Assembly (NCBI RefSeq): GCF_022803015.1
Contig: NZ_JAFKON010000004.1
Location: forward strand, 62,001 to 126,000
Length of the DNA stretch: 64,000 bases
Direction of reading: 5' to 3'
Origin: Arthrobacter humicola
Lineage (GTDB): Bacteria; Actinomycetota; Actinomycetes; Actinomycetales; Micrococcaceae
Made by a program: the position numbers and the translations under genes. Shown here piece after piece: positions 43,499-56,693 of the stretch (position 1 is the stretch's first letter; every line of letters begins with the position of its first letter). The notes beneath the pieces are model-generated. The model ran no database searches, was not told the origin of the DNA, and saw nothing but the letters and a program-made list of their open reading frames with translations.

Positions 43499-45210
43499 GC
43501 GCCGTCGGGCTCCCTCTGTGCCGCCGCCTGCTCCGCCTGCACGGCCCTGTGGATGTTGCCGTGGATCATGTCCGCCCCGACGCGCTCGATCACGCCGTCC
43601 CGCTCCAGGACCGACCGGACCGCGGGCTTCAGCCGGGTCAGGCGCAGGTTGACCCCGGCCTCCCGGGCGAGGATGACGATGTCCGCCACCTTTGCCGCCC
43701 CCTGCGAGTCGACGAAGTTGATCCCGCCGCAGTCGAGCACGATCCCGGTGAGCCCCGGCGTCGACTGGATGACGTCGCGCAGGCGGTCCTCCAGTGCATC
43801 GGCCGTGGCGAAGAACAGGCCGCCGTCGAACCGGATCACGGCAATGCCGGGAACGGTCTCGTCGCCGGGGTGCTCACCGGCGTCGCGGAAGACCTGGGTC
43901 CCGGGCTCGCGGCCCAGGTCGGGCATCTCCGGATGGGTCGCCACCCGGACGAGCCAGATGAGCGAGAGCCCGATTCCAATGACGACGCCCGCCAGCACGC
44001 CGAAGATGAGGGTCCCGATGATGGCCGCGACCGCAATCCAGAAGTCGAACTTCTGCACGCGGGCCAGCCGCCGCAGCTCGGGCACGTTCATCATGCCCAT
44101 GACGACGGCCTCGATGATCAGCGCCGCCAGCACGGGCTTGGGCAGGATCGAGAACAGCGGCGCCAGGAACAGCAGCGTGAGCAGGACGGTGATCCCCGAG
44201 GTGAGGGAGGCCAGTCCGGTCTTCGCCCCCGAGTGGTCGTTCAGCGAGCTCGCGGACAGGCTCGTCGAGACGGGCATCCCCTTGAACAGACCCGAGGCGA
44301 TGTTGGCCATTGACTGGGCAATGGATTCCTGGTTGATGTCGATCTGGTAGCGGTGTTTGGCAGCGAACGCCCTGGCATCCCCTGCGGTCTGGGAGAAGCC
44401 GATCAGGACCAGTGCCACCGCCGCGAGCGCCACGGTGCCGACGTGGTCCCACATGAGTTGGCCGTCCGGGACCTGCAGCGAGGGCAGCCCGCTGGGTACG
44501 TCGCCCACCAGGGCCACGCCTTTGGCCCCGAGACCGAAGAGCGCCTCCGCCGCCAGTCCGCCCACCACCAGGACCAGGGCGCCGGGGACTTGGGGAGCGA
44601 TGGCTTTCAGCCCGAAGACCACAGCCAGCGCGATGACCCCCACCACCACGGTGGTCGGCTGTGCCTCGCCCAGGGTGCCCAGCCACGACCACAGCTCCTG
44701 GAGCGGATTCGAGCCGGTGACCTCGGTCCCCGTGAGTTTGGGGAGCTCGCCGATCACGACGTCGATCGCCGCGCCGAAAAGGAAGCCGGTGACCACGGCC
44801 TTCGAGAGGAACTGCGCAATCCAGCCCATCTTGAAGACGGCAAGAATCAGGAACAGGATGCCGGAGGCAAGGGTAATTCCGGCAACGAACGAGGCGACAT
44901 CCTGCTCGCCGGTGATGCCCCCCGCGAGCACGGCACTCGCGGCCACCGCCGCCAGGCCCGAACTCGGGCCCATCGAGATCTGCCGGCACGTGCCGAAGAT
45001 CGCGTAGACGATGGCGCCGGCGGCCGCGGCATACAGGCCGTTCTGCAGCGGGATCCCGGCGATGCCTGCGTACCCGAGGTTCTTCGGAACGATCAGGGCC
45101 GCGACGGTGACCCCGGCAATCAGATCGCCGCGCAGCCACGAGCGGTCATAGGAGCGGAACTGGCCGATGAGGGGGATCCTGGTGGGCCCCTGCCCGTGCG
45201 CCTTGGTCAT
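43495..45210 (-). CDS. SulP-family anion transporter with STAS domain
   Basis: Inner-membrane anion permease, 571 aa. About 10-14 hydrophobic segments occupy residues 30-430 (including GLYAAAAGAIVYAIFGTCRQISMGPSS), and a C-terminal STAS domain follows (DCGGINFVDSQGAAKV, about 480-550). Sulfate, bicarbonate or other anions are possible; the substrate is not shown by sequence. The ATG at 45210 with AAGGG is preferred over the in-frame codons at 45228. Confidence 0.92.
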   Translation of the reverse strand: MTKAHGQGPTRIPLIGQFRSYDRSWLRGDLIAGVTVAALIVPKNLGYAGIAGIPLQNGLYAAAAGAIVYAIFGTCRQISMGPSSGLAAVAASAVLAGGITGEQDVASFVAGITLASGILFLILAVFKMGWIAQFLSKAVVTGFLFGAAIDVVIGELPKLTGTEVTGSNPLQELWSWLGTLGEAQPTTVVVGVIALAVVFGLKAIAPQVPGALVLVVGGLAAEALFGLGAKGVALVGDVPSGLPSLQVPDGQLMWDHVGTVALAAVALVLIGFSQTAGDARAFAAKHRYQIDINQESIAQSMANIASGLFKGMPVSTSLSASSLNDHSGAKTGLASLTSGITVLLTLLFLAPLFSILPKPVLAALIIEAVVMGMMNVPELRRLARVQKFDFWIAVAAIIGTLIFGVLAGVVIGIGLSLIWLVRVATHPEMPDLGREPGTQVFRDAGEHPGDETVPGIAVIRFDGGLFFATADALEDRLRDVIQSTPGLTGIVLDCGGINFVDSQGAAKVADIVILAREAGVNLRLTRLKPAVRSVLERDGVIERVGADMIHGNIHRAVQAEQAAAQREPDGA

Positions 45211-45292
45211 GCGCCCTTCATACTCCAAGTCCCGACGTTCCGCCAGAGCCCGGCCGGCCCCCGCAACGCCCCGGGCAACCGTCGCTTTGGCC

Positions 45293-45676
45293 CTAGGTGG
45301 CGCTCTTCTGGGCGACGAGTTCGATCTCGACGAGCATCTTGGGATCCAGGAACGGCAGCACGTGAACGAGGGAGAGCGTGGGGCGGATGTCGCCGAAGAC
45401 CTCGCCGTGGGCCCGGCCGGCCTCTTCCCACTGGCTGATGTCCGTCAGGTACAGCTTGGACTGCACCACGTCCTCGAAGCCGAAGCCGGCCTCGGCCAGC
45501 ACGGCGCCGAGCTTCTGCAGGATGTAGCTGGTCTGGGTATAGAAGTCCTCGCCCATGATTCCGTCCTCACCGCTGGCGGCGGTCGCGGAGATGTAGAGGG
45601 TGTTGTCCACCTGGACAGCCCGGGAATAGCCGAGGGTCTGTTCCCAGGTGGAGCCGGTACCGAAGGTCTTGCGCAT
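45293..45676 (-). CDS. RidA-family protein lacking the catalytic arginine
   Basis: Member of the RidA/YjgF/UK114 trimeric family, 127 aa. The C-terminal LVEIELVA and the fold-forming segments NTLYISATAASGEDG and EAGFGFEDVVQSKLYLTDI are present. In classical imine deaminases the PARSxV motif gives an active-site arginine; here the matching region reads RPTLSLVHV, so that arginine is absent and the imine deaminase role is doubtful. An AAAGG site precedes the ATG at 45676. Confidence 0.88.
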   Translation of the reverse strand: MRKTFGTGSTWEQTLGYSRAVQVDNTLYISATAASGEDGIMGEDFYTQTSYILQKLGAVLAEAGFGFEDVVQSKLYLTDISQWEEAGRAHGEVFGDIRPTLSLVHVLPFLDPKMLVEIELVAQKSAT

Positions 45677-45790
45677 GGTGGGCCTTTCGCAGTTGCCGCA
45701 GGGATCGGCACAACTGTAGGGCGCCGGACGGCCGGGCCGCCAAACCGGGTTGCTTTGTGTCGGCGGACCTGCGCGGGGCCACCGCCCCGG

Positions 45791-46294
45791 CTAGAGTTCC
45801 TGGCGGTAAACGAGCAGTTTGATGTCCGTGCCCGGCACGAGCCAGTCGCGCTCCGGCGCCCGGACGAAGCCGGTCTTCAGGTAGAGGCCGTGGGCGCTTT
45901 CCCAGCTCTCGCCCGTGGTGAGGGCCACGGCGTGGATGCCGGGCAGGGCCCTGGCGTGCTCGATGATGGCCTGGACCATGGCCTTGCCGGCACCGCTGCG
46001 CTGCACGGAGGGGTCCACCACGAGCATCCTGAACTCGAGCTCGTCGCTGAAGGCGATGTCCGCGTAGGGCTCGCCGGCGACCGCCAGCGTCACGGAGCCG
46101 AGGATCCGGCCCCCACGCTCGGCGACCCAAACCGTCGCGGCCGCCGCGCGCTGCCCGACGTTCTGGATCTGCTGCATGTAGGGGTGGTCGGCGCTCTCAA
46201 AGTAGCCCGCCGCCAGGTAGGCGTCCCGGGTGATGCGCGCTATGGCGTCGAAGTCGGCCGGAACGGCGGGGCGAATAAGGATCTGCGAAGGCAC
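45791..46294 (-). CDS. GNAT family N-acetyltransferase
   Basis: Acetyltransferase of 167 aa. The strand FRMLVVDPSVQRSGAGKAMV carries the CoA loop QRSGAGKAM, with upstream GGRILGSVTLAVAG as the first core strand. Substrate unknown. The GTG at 46294 lies 6 nt after TACCAT on the minus strand, so the message appears leaderless. Confidence 0.87.
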   Translation of the reverse strand: MPSQILIRPAVPADFDAIARITRDAYLAAGYFESADHPYMQQIQNVGQRAAAATVWVAERGGRILGSVTLAVAGEPYADIAFSDELEFRMLVVDPSVQRSGAGKAMVQAIIEHARALPGIHAVALTTGESWESAHGLYLKTGFVRAPERDWLVPGTDIKLLVYRQEL

Positions 46295-46300
46295 CTGTCA

Positions 46301-46306
46301 ATGGTA
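46301..46306 (-). promoter_or_regulatory. -10 hexamer TACCAT of a leaderless promoter
   Basis: TACCAT is followed by 6 nt (TGACAG) and the GTG of the GNAT gene at 46294. It fits the TANNNT-N6-RTG pattern seen at several other genes in this window. Confidence 0.5.
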
Positions 46307-46406
46307 CGGGCGCCCGGCCCGGGCCGTGCCCGGAAAGGCCGTTTCCGTGACTGAACTATCACTCAGGCGCATCTGACAGGCGTAGAGCCTGCCCGGCGAG
46401 ACGACG

Positions 46407-50483
<4,077 letters not shown>

Positions 50484-50636
50484 GGCGGTCCTCAATACAG
50501 TGGTGCGCGGCTTCACTGGTGCGCGGGGTTGACGGCGTTCGCAACCCGGCCGGATAGCAACTGCCGGTCCGACTATCGCATATGCGCCGCTCAGCTGAGA
50601 AGCCCGCCACGGCCTACCGCCGGGCTGATCCGGCGT

Positions 50637-51917
50637 TCAGTCCAGGATCAGGCCCCGGCCGCTGCCGGGCTGCAGCTGCACCGGGTGGATTTCACCGAAC
50701 CCTCGGACGTCCTCGGCCGGCCGGGGCACCAGGACGAAGCGTTCGTCCTGCTCCAGCGCGGCCGCGGTCATCGAATCCACCAGCACTGTTCCAGGGTCCG
50801 CGAGAGCCGTCAGTCGGGCGGCGAGGTTGACGGTGGGTCCGTAGATGTCGCCGAGGCGGGAGAGGATGCGGCCCCACACCATGGCCACGCGGGCCTGGGG
50901 CAGGATCTCGTCGTCGGTGAAGGCGCGGGACAGGGCCAGGGAAATCTCGGCGCCGGCCGCCGGAGTCTCGGCAATGTACAGGACTTCGTCGCCGACGGTC
51001 TTGACCAGCCGGCCGCCGCCGACCGAGATGATTTCGGCGCACTTGTTCTCGAAGCGCTGCACCAGCTGGGCCAGTGTCTTCTCGTTCATCCGGCGGGACA
51101 GGCTGGTGTAGGAGACAAGGTCAGCGAAGCCAACCGCCCGGGCCAACGGCAGGGGCGCATCGTCCTCGTCGCCTTCGCGGCCCTCTTCGCTGGACTGCAG
51201 CCCGGCTTCGGCCCGGACGGCCAGGCGCTGCACACCGGCGTTGAGCTGGCGGCGCCAGGAGTAGGCGAGCATCTCCTCGAGGGGGTCGATCAGGTTCGGC
51301 AACTCGCTGACGAGCCGCTTGCGGGCGACGGCGTCGGTCACGCCATGTTCCTGGACCATGTCCTCCACGAGGGCCTCGATCTGCCACACCACCATCCGGT
51401 CGGTCATCTGGCCGATGGCCCGGGTGATGGAGATTGCGGCTTCCTCGGTGAGCTTGCCGTCGCGCACCAGGTCCACGATGGTGGACAGGGCGGCCTGGTC
51501 ACGCTCGGTGAAGGCGACATCTTCATCCCCGAGGTTGGGAAAACCCAGGGCGCGCCAAAGTTTCCGGGCAGAGAGCAGCGAGAGCCCTGCACCGGCAGCT
51601 ACTTCACGACGCCGAAGCTTGCGTTCTCCGCCCAGCAGCCGCGCTTCCAGGGCCTTGGCGGCGAGCCGTTCAGCGGACATCGTGCCGGTGGGCGGGGCCA
51701 CGGGTTCAGCTTCGGCGGGTCCGGCGGCTTCGTTGGGTTCGGGTTCGTCTGGCTCGACTTCGGGTTCGGCGGCGGGTTCGATGAGCGCGCCGGCTTCGCT
51801 GCCGAAGGCGGTCCCGGCGTCGCTGTCGGCGGCAGCCGAACCGGCGGCGTCCTCGGGCTCCCGGGGCAAATCCGGGGCAGCGAGATCGATGTCCTGGTGG
51901 ACGTTCTCAGCGTTCAT
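50637..51917 (-). CDS. Class III adenylate cyclase with Rv1264-like N-terminal domain
   Basis: Makes cAMP from ATP as a homodimer in the cytoplasm. The 426-aa protein (ATG 51917) begins with about 85 acidic low-complexity residues, then a helical regulatory domain (AGLSLLSARKLWRALGFPNLGDEDVAFTERD, about 110-140) like that of mycobacterial pH-sensing cyclases, then the catalytic domain. Catalytic residues are all present: metal Asp D266 (FADL) and D310 (TVGDEVLY), adenine-contact K306 and D357 (GDIYG), and transition-state N364 and R368 (NLAAR). AGAAGG is 8 nt upstream of the ATG. Overlaps the PH-domain gene by 11 bp. Confidence 0.92.
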   Translation of the reverse strand: MNAENVHQDIDLAAPDLPREPEDAAGSAAADSDAGTAFGSEAGALIEPAAEPEVEPDEPEPNEAAGPAEAEPVAPPTGTMSAERLAAKALEARLLGGERKLRRREVAAGAGLSLLSARKLWRALGFPNLGDEDVAFTERDQAALSTIVDLVRDGKLTEEAAISITRAIGQMTDRMVVWQIEALVEDMVQEHGVTDAVARKRLVSELPNLIDPLEEMLAYSWRRQLNAGVQRLAVRAEAGLQSSEEGREGDEDDAPLPLARAVGFADLVSYTSLSRRMNEKTLAQLVQRFENKCAEIISVGGGRLVKTVGDEVLYIAETPAAGAEISLALSRAFTDDEILPQARVAMVWGRILSRLGDIYGPTVNLAARLTALADPGTVLVDSMTAAALEQDERFVLVPRPAEDVRGFGEIHPVQLQPGSGRGLILD

Positions 51918-52527
51918 CTCTTCCACCTTCTCTCGTCTCCCACGGCCAGGCCTCGCCCGGGTTGTAGGTCATGCCATCGGCGTTGTCGGTCATGCCATCG
52001 GCGCCGGACGCCTCGCCCTGCGGGAGGTCGTCGATGGCGTCCAGCAGGAAATTACGGAATGTCGCGACCTCCGGGACATCGGGGACCACCGTTCCAAGGG
52101 GGTACCCGGTTTCCAAGGATATATTCCCGGAGTGCAATAGGCGCTGCAACAAGGATTGCTCAATGGCCACATGGCGGACGGCGGCGAGGGGGACCTGTTC
52201 ATCGCGCCGCCGTAACATGCCGTATCGGGCAACTATGCGCTGACTGGTGAGGATGTAACGGGTGGCGTGCCACGCAATGACCCGCGGGAGGCAATAGCCC
52301 AGCAGCACCCACGCCGCCAACGCCAGGCACACGGCGAGGAGCCAGGGGGTCCACTCTTTCGGGACGAGGGGGACGAGCCGCGCCGGGCCGCCCTTGACAA
52401 CCCAGGCGCAGGCGTAGGCGGCCAAGGCCGGAACAACAATGAACATCAGCGCCGGGACAATGAGCATCCTGGGCTGGGGCCGGGTCACCACAATCACTTG
52501 CTCTCCCGGCAGGAGCACTCTACGCAT
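51907..52527 (-). CDS. Membrane protein with bacterial PH domain
   Basis: A 206-aa protein with two adjacent membrane helices (about residues 20-45 and 60-80) and a bacterial PH-like domain with ILTSQRIVARYGMLRRRDEQVPLAAVRHVAIEQS near residues 90-125. The C-terminus is Gly/Asp-rich. Function unknown. Its start overlaps the birA end by 8 bp, and its end overlaps the cyclase gene, so the three look translationally coupled. Confidence 0.88.
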   Translation of the reverse strand: MRRVLLPGEQVIVVTRPQPRMLIVPALMFIVVPALAAYACAWVVKGGPARLVPLVPKEWTPWLLAVCLALAAWVLLGYCLPRVIAWHATRYILTSQRIVARYGMLRRRDEQVPLAAVRHVAIEQSLLQRLLHSGNISLETGYPLGTVVPDVPEVATFRNFLLDAIDDLPQGEASGADGMTDNADGMTYNPGEAWPWETREGGRDER

Positions 52528-53458
52528 AGCCGCTTTCTGCTCCGCCGCTGCCGGCGCCCTGGCCGCCGGTCCCGGCCGGGTTCCACGGCCTCAGGTGCAC
52601 GACGTCGCCGGCGGTCACCACATGTTCATGGCCCGCGGCATCGACCACCAGCAGGGAGCCGTATTCGTCCAGGCGCGTGGCGTGGCCAATGATCTCGTGG
52701 TCGCCCGGGAGTTGGGCCCGGACCTGTTTGCCGAGGGTTGAGAGGAGGTGCTCCACGCGTTTGTGCAGCGACGGGCCACCGGCCATGCCGGCGGTGGGGT
52801 CGCCGTCGGCGTTGCAGAAACTCCGGTACAGGGTGGCGAAGCGGGACAGGTAGCTCTTCAGGAGCTCCGTCCGGTCCACTGTGTCCGGATTCTCCAGCAG
52901 CACGGAGGTGGCGGTGGGAACCGGGAGTTCGGGCTCCGTCAGCGTGACGTTCAGGCCGGTGCCGAGGATGACCGGCGGCGCGCCGCCGGCGCCGAGCGGG
53001 CCGAGCTGGGCCAGGATGCCGGCGATCTTCCGGCCCCGGACCAGGACGTCGTTGGGCCATTTGAGTTCCGCCGGAAGGCCTGCCGTTTCCGTCAGGGCCT
53101 CACGCAGGGCGAGGGCGGCCAGAAGGGAGAGCCAGGAGTACCTGTGGGTCGGCAGCGGCCGGCCGGCCCCGTTGACCGGCAGGAGCACCAGGGAGACAGA
53201 GACCGAGCTGCGGGCCGGCGCCTCCCACCGGCGGTCCAGCCGGCCGCGCGCGTCGCTCTGGTACTCGGCGGTCAGCACTGACAGGTCCGGCCACGCGCCG
53301 GGATCCTCGGTCACCCCGCGGAGGAGGTCGGCGTTGGTGGAGCCGGTGGACTCGAGCACCGTCAGGCGCGGAATTCCGTTGGCGGACAGGAACGCCTCAT
53401 CACTGAGGGCACTCAGGTCCAGGGGCGGACGGTCCGGGGTTTCCTGCGCGGCTTCCAT
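52520..53458 (-). CDS. birA: Biotin-[acetyl-CoA-carboxylase] ligase
   Basis: Attaches biotin to carboxylase carrier domains. The 312-aa protein has GSTNADLLR, the biotin/ATP loop SDARGRLDRRW, LKWPNDVLVRGRKIAGIL, and a C-terminal SH3-like domain. It has no N-terminal winged helix, so it is the monofunctional type, not a repressor. TAGGAT lies 6 nt upstream of the ATG at 53458, suggesting a leaderless message. Adjacent acyl-CoA carboxylase subunits (54739-56573) fit its role. Confidence 0.94.
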   Translation of the reverse strand: MEAAQETPDRPPLDLSALSDEAFLSANGIPRLTVLESTGSTNADLLRGVTEDPGAWPDLSVLTAEYQSDARGRLDRRWEAPARSSVSVSLVLLPVNGAGRPLPTHRYSWLSLLAALALREALTETAGLPAELKWPNDVLVRGRKIAGILAQLGPLGAGGAPPVILGTGLNVTLTEPELPVPTATSVLLENPDTVDRTELLKSYLSRFATLYRSFCNADGDPTAGMAGGPSLHKRVEHLLSTLGKQVRAQLPGDHEIIGHATRLDEYGSLLVVDAAGHEHVVTAGDVVHLRPWNPAGTGGQGAGSGGAESGYA

Positions 53459-53464
53459 CCTTGA

Positions 53465-53470
53465 ATCCTA
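53465..53470 (-). promoter_or_regulatory. -10 hexamer TAGGAT of a leaderless birA promoter
   Basis: TAGGAT, 6 nt (TCAAGG) and ATG at 53458 form the same spacing as dnaG's TAGGAT-N6-GTG. The -35 region at this distance is not a good match. Confidence 0.55.
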
Positions 53471-53524
53471 CCGAGGAAAGCGCACCGGGGCCCCGGCCGT
53501 CTGCCTCACATGCCTCCGCCGAAA

Positions 53525-53613
53525 CTCCCCACCTTTGGCCGGGATGTCCGGCGTGTCGGCCGAACACACCGCTGATTCCGGCGCCCGGGCGCCAAATGAG
53601 GGGAAATTCCGCG
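53525..53613. repeat. Imperfect palindromic repeat after the SDR gene (copy B)
   Basis: CCCCACCTTTGGC (about 53526-53538) and GCCAAATGAGGGG (about 53591-53603) form imperfect arms. The sequence shares CCCCACCTTTG and GGGGAAATTCCGCG blocks with the element after metY (25169-25251). It lies 31 bp beyond the SDR stop, also on a minus-strand gene's 3' side. Confidence 0.6.
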
Positions 53614-53643
53614 GGGCAGACGGCCACAAAAGACCCAGCAAGT

Positions 53644-54534
<891 letters not shown>

Positions 54535-54540
54535 TCCCAC

Positions 54541-54546
54541 ACTCTA
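54541..54546 (-). promoter_or_regulatory. -10 hexamer TAGAGT of the SDR promoter
   Basis: TAGAGT-N6-ATG (54534) again predicts a leaderless message. The palindrome at 54557-54572 begins 11 bp upstream, placed over the -10/-35 spacer and -35 hexamer, where a repressor would block RNA polymerase. Confidence 0.6.
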
Positions 54547-54556
54547 GCCGACCAAT

Positions 54557-54572
54557 GTTACTGGCGGGTAAC
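54557..54572. promoter_or_regulatory. Palindromic operator candidate GTTACTGGCGGGTAAC
   Basis: Half-sites GTTAC and GTAAC with a 6-bp spacer, extended to TGTTAC/GTAACA, lie in the 204-bp divergent region between SDR and the carboxylase gene. The layout matches the palindrome at 16220-16235 upstream of the carboxylesterase. TetR-type regulators of acyl-CoA metabolism use sites of this shape, but the regulator here is not identified. Confidence 0.65.
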
Positions 54573-54604
54573 AAAGCGGTGAGGGAGCTTCGCGGCGGGA
54601 AAAT

Positions 54605-54619
54605 TGTAGGTTCCCTACA
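54605..54619. promoter_or_regulatory. Palindrome TGTAGG-TTC-CCTACA upstream of the carboxylase gene
   Basis: A perfect 6+3+6 inverted repeat lies 120 bp upstream of the carboxylase ATG and 33 bp downstream of the GTTAC palindrome. It could be an additional operator or a short stem near the carboxylase promoter. Confidence 0.4.
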
Positions 54620-54738
54620 GCGGCACCGGCCAATACCGTCACTAGACTTGCCAGCAGAGCCCTGCTTTTGTGGATTCCAGCCAAAGGACCCCACGCGACG
54701 GGCGCCGTACAACCTTGCGACAGAGCCGGAGAAACTTG

Positions 54739-56322
54739 ATGAGCCACGATCTGACCACGACTGCGGGAAAGATTGCGGATTTCCGCGACCGCCAGGCCCG
54801 TGCCGAACAGCCCTCCGGCCCGGAAGCGATCGCCAAGCAGCACGCGCGCGGCAAGAACACCGCCCGCGAGCGCATCGACCTGTTGCTGGACGCCGGCTCC
54901 TTCGTCGAATTCGATGCGCTGGCCGTGCACCGCTCCACCGCGTTCGGCATGGAGAAGAAGAAGCCCCTCGGCGACGGCCTCGTCTCCGGCTACGGCACGG
55001 TGGACGGCCGCCCGGTCGCGGTCTACAGCCAGGATTTCTCCGTCTACGGCGGCTCGCTGAGCCAGGTCAACGGCGAAAAGATCGTCAAGGTCCAGGAGTT
55101 CGCGCTGCGCAACGGCTGCCCCGTGGTCGGCATCCTCGACGGCGGCGGTGCCCGCATCCAGGAGGGTGTCGCCTCCCTGGCGATGTTCGCGGACATCTTC
55201 CGCAACAACGTCCACGCCTCCGGCGTCGTCCCGCAGATCTCCCTCATCATGGGCCCGTCCGCCGGCGGCGCAGCCTACTCCCCCGCCCTGACCGACTATG
55301 TGGTCATGGTGGACAAGACCTCGCACATGTTCATCACCGGCCCGGACGTCATCAAGACGGTCACCGGCGAAGACGTGGACATGGAAACCCTCGGCGGCGC
55401 CCGGCAGCACAACGCCAACACCGGCACCTCGACTTACCTGGCCTCCGACGAGGCCGACGCCGTCGAGTTCGTCCGCGAACTGCTCGACTTCCTGCCCTCG
55501 AACAACCTCGCCGAGGCCCCGGTGCTGGAGCACCAGCAGGAACTGGAGGTCGACGACGACGATCTCGCCCTGGACGCGCTGATCCCGGACTCGGCCAACC
55601 AGCCGTACGACATGCGCAAGGTCATCGAGCAAATTGTCGACGACGCCCACTTCCTCGAGATGCAGTCCCTCTATGCCCCGAACGTGATCATCGGCTACGG
55701 CCGGGTCGAGGGCCACACGGTGGGCATCGTGGCCAACCAGCCCATGCAGTTCGCCGGCACCCTGGACATTGCGGCCTCGGAAAAGGCCGCACGCTTCGTC
55801 CGGCACTGCGATGCCTTCAACATCCCCATCATCACGCTCGTGGACGTGCCGGGCTTCCTGCCAGGCAAGGACCAGGAGTTCCAGGGCATCATCCGCCGCG
55901 GCGCCAAGCTGCTATACGCGTACGCCGAGGCCACCGTGCCCAAGCTGACCGTAATCACCCGCAAGGCCTACGGCGGGGCCTACATCGTGATGGGCTCCAA
56001 GAAGCTCGGCGCGGACCTCAACCTCGCCTGGCCCACCGCCCAGATCGGCGTCATGGGCGCCCAGGGTGCCGTGAACATCCTGTACCGCCGCGAACTCGCC
56101 GCGGTGGCGGAGGACGGCGGCGACGTCGAGGCCAAGCGCGCCGAGGTGATCCGCCAGTACGAGGAAGAGCTGCTCAACCCGTACCAGGCCGCCCAGCTCG
56201 GCTATGTGGACGCGGTTATCGCACCGTCCGAGACCCGGCTGCAGATTATCAAGGGCCTGCGCGCCCTCCGGGACAAGCGGGCCGCCCTGCCCGCCAAGAA
56301 GCACGGGAACATCCCGCTGTGA
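54739..56322 (+). CDS. Acyl-CoA carboxylase carboxyltransferase (beta) subunit
   Basis: Beta subunit of an acetyl-/propionyl-CoA carboxylase that transfers carboxyl from biotin to the acyl-CoA. The 527-aa protein (PccB/AccD4-5 type) has [21 protein letters not shown] at the N-terminus, [20 protein letters not shown] and [20 protein letters not shown] (first carboxyltransferase half), and [33 protein letters not shown] (split across the second half). GGAG precedes the ATG at 54739. The partner biotin-carrier/biotin carboxylase alpha subunit is not in the window; an epsilon subunit follows. Confidence 0.95.
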   Translation: MSHDLTTTAGKIADFRDRQARAEQPSGPEAIAKQHARGKNTARERIDLLLDAGSFVEFDALAVHRSTAFGMEKKKPLGDGLVSGYGTVDGRPVAVYSQDFSVYGGSLSQVNGEKIVKVQEFALRNGCPVVGILDGGGARIQEGVASLAMFADIFRNNVHASGVVPQISLIMGPSAGGAAYSPALTDYVVMVDKTSHMFITGPDVIKTVTGEDVDMETLGGARQHNANTGTSTYLASDEADAVEFVRELLDFLPSNNLAEAPVLEHQQELEVDDDDLALDALIPDSANQPYDMRKVIEQIVDDAHFLEMQSLYAPNVIIGYGRVEGHTVGIVANQPMQFAGTLDIAASEKAARFVRHCDAFNIPIITLVDVPGFLPGKDQEFQGIIRRGAKLLYAYAEATVPKLTVITRKAYGGAYIVMGSKKLGADLNLAWPTAQIGVMGAQGAVNILYRRELAAVAEDGGDVEAKRAEVIRQYEEELLNPYQAAQLGYVDAVIAPSETRLQIIKGLRALRDKRAALPAKKHGNIPL

Positions 56323-56573
56323 GCCCCATGGCCGAACCCGACGAACCTGCCGACGCGGTAAGCAGCGACGCCGCGCCCGGGATCCTGTTCTCTGTCGCCA
56401 AGGGTCAGCCGACGCCGGAAGAGCTGGCGGCGCTGACCGCCGTCGTGCTGTCCCTGGGGCAGACCCAGCAGGCAGTACCGGAAAGCCCCGGCGTCCGGCA
56501 CTGGGTCCGCCGGCAGCAGCTTCGGCTGGCGCCGAGGCCCGGTCCGCAGGCCTGGCGCCGCAGCCTGGGCTGA
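56319..56573 (+). CDS. Acyl-CoA carboxylase epsilon subunit
   Basis: Short (84 aa) protein that in actinobacterial acyl-CoA carboxylases binds the beta subunit and stimulates the complex. Core family sequence is seen in [25 protein letters not shown] and an [25 protein letters not shown] basic tail. It is translationally coupled to the beta gene: GTG at 56319 overlaps the TGA stop by 4 bp. An ATG at 56328 is the alternative start. It is easily missed because a larger overlapping frame covers it. Confidence 0.88.
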   Translation: MSPMAEPDEPADAVSSDAAPGILFSVAKGQPTPEELAALTAVVLSLGQTQQAVPESPGVRHWVRRQQLRLAPRPGPQAWRRSLG

Positions 56574-56681
56574 GCCGACCCGGTTCAGCGTCCTGGCAGG
56601 GCCGGCCCGCAGCCGAAATCTGCACGGGAAAGTTGCACGCGAAAAAGTTCAGTGACTCTTTCATAACCACGGCGGCCGGGC

Positions 56682-56687
56682 TAGTCT
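56682..56687 (+). promoter_or_regulatory. Leaderless promoter of the DUF885 gene
   Basis: TTTCAT (56659-56664), 17 bp, TAGTCT (56682-56687), 6 nt, GTG at 56694. Both hexamers and the spacing are close to the housekeeping consensus and leave no leader. Confidence 0.6.
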
Positions 56688-56693
56688 CGTCGG

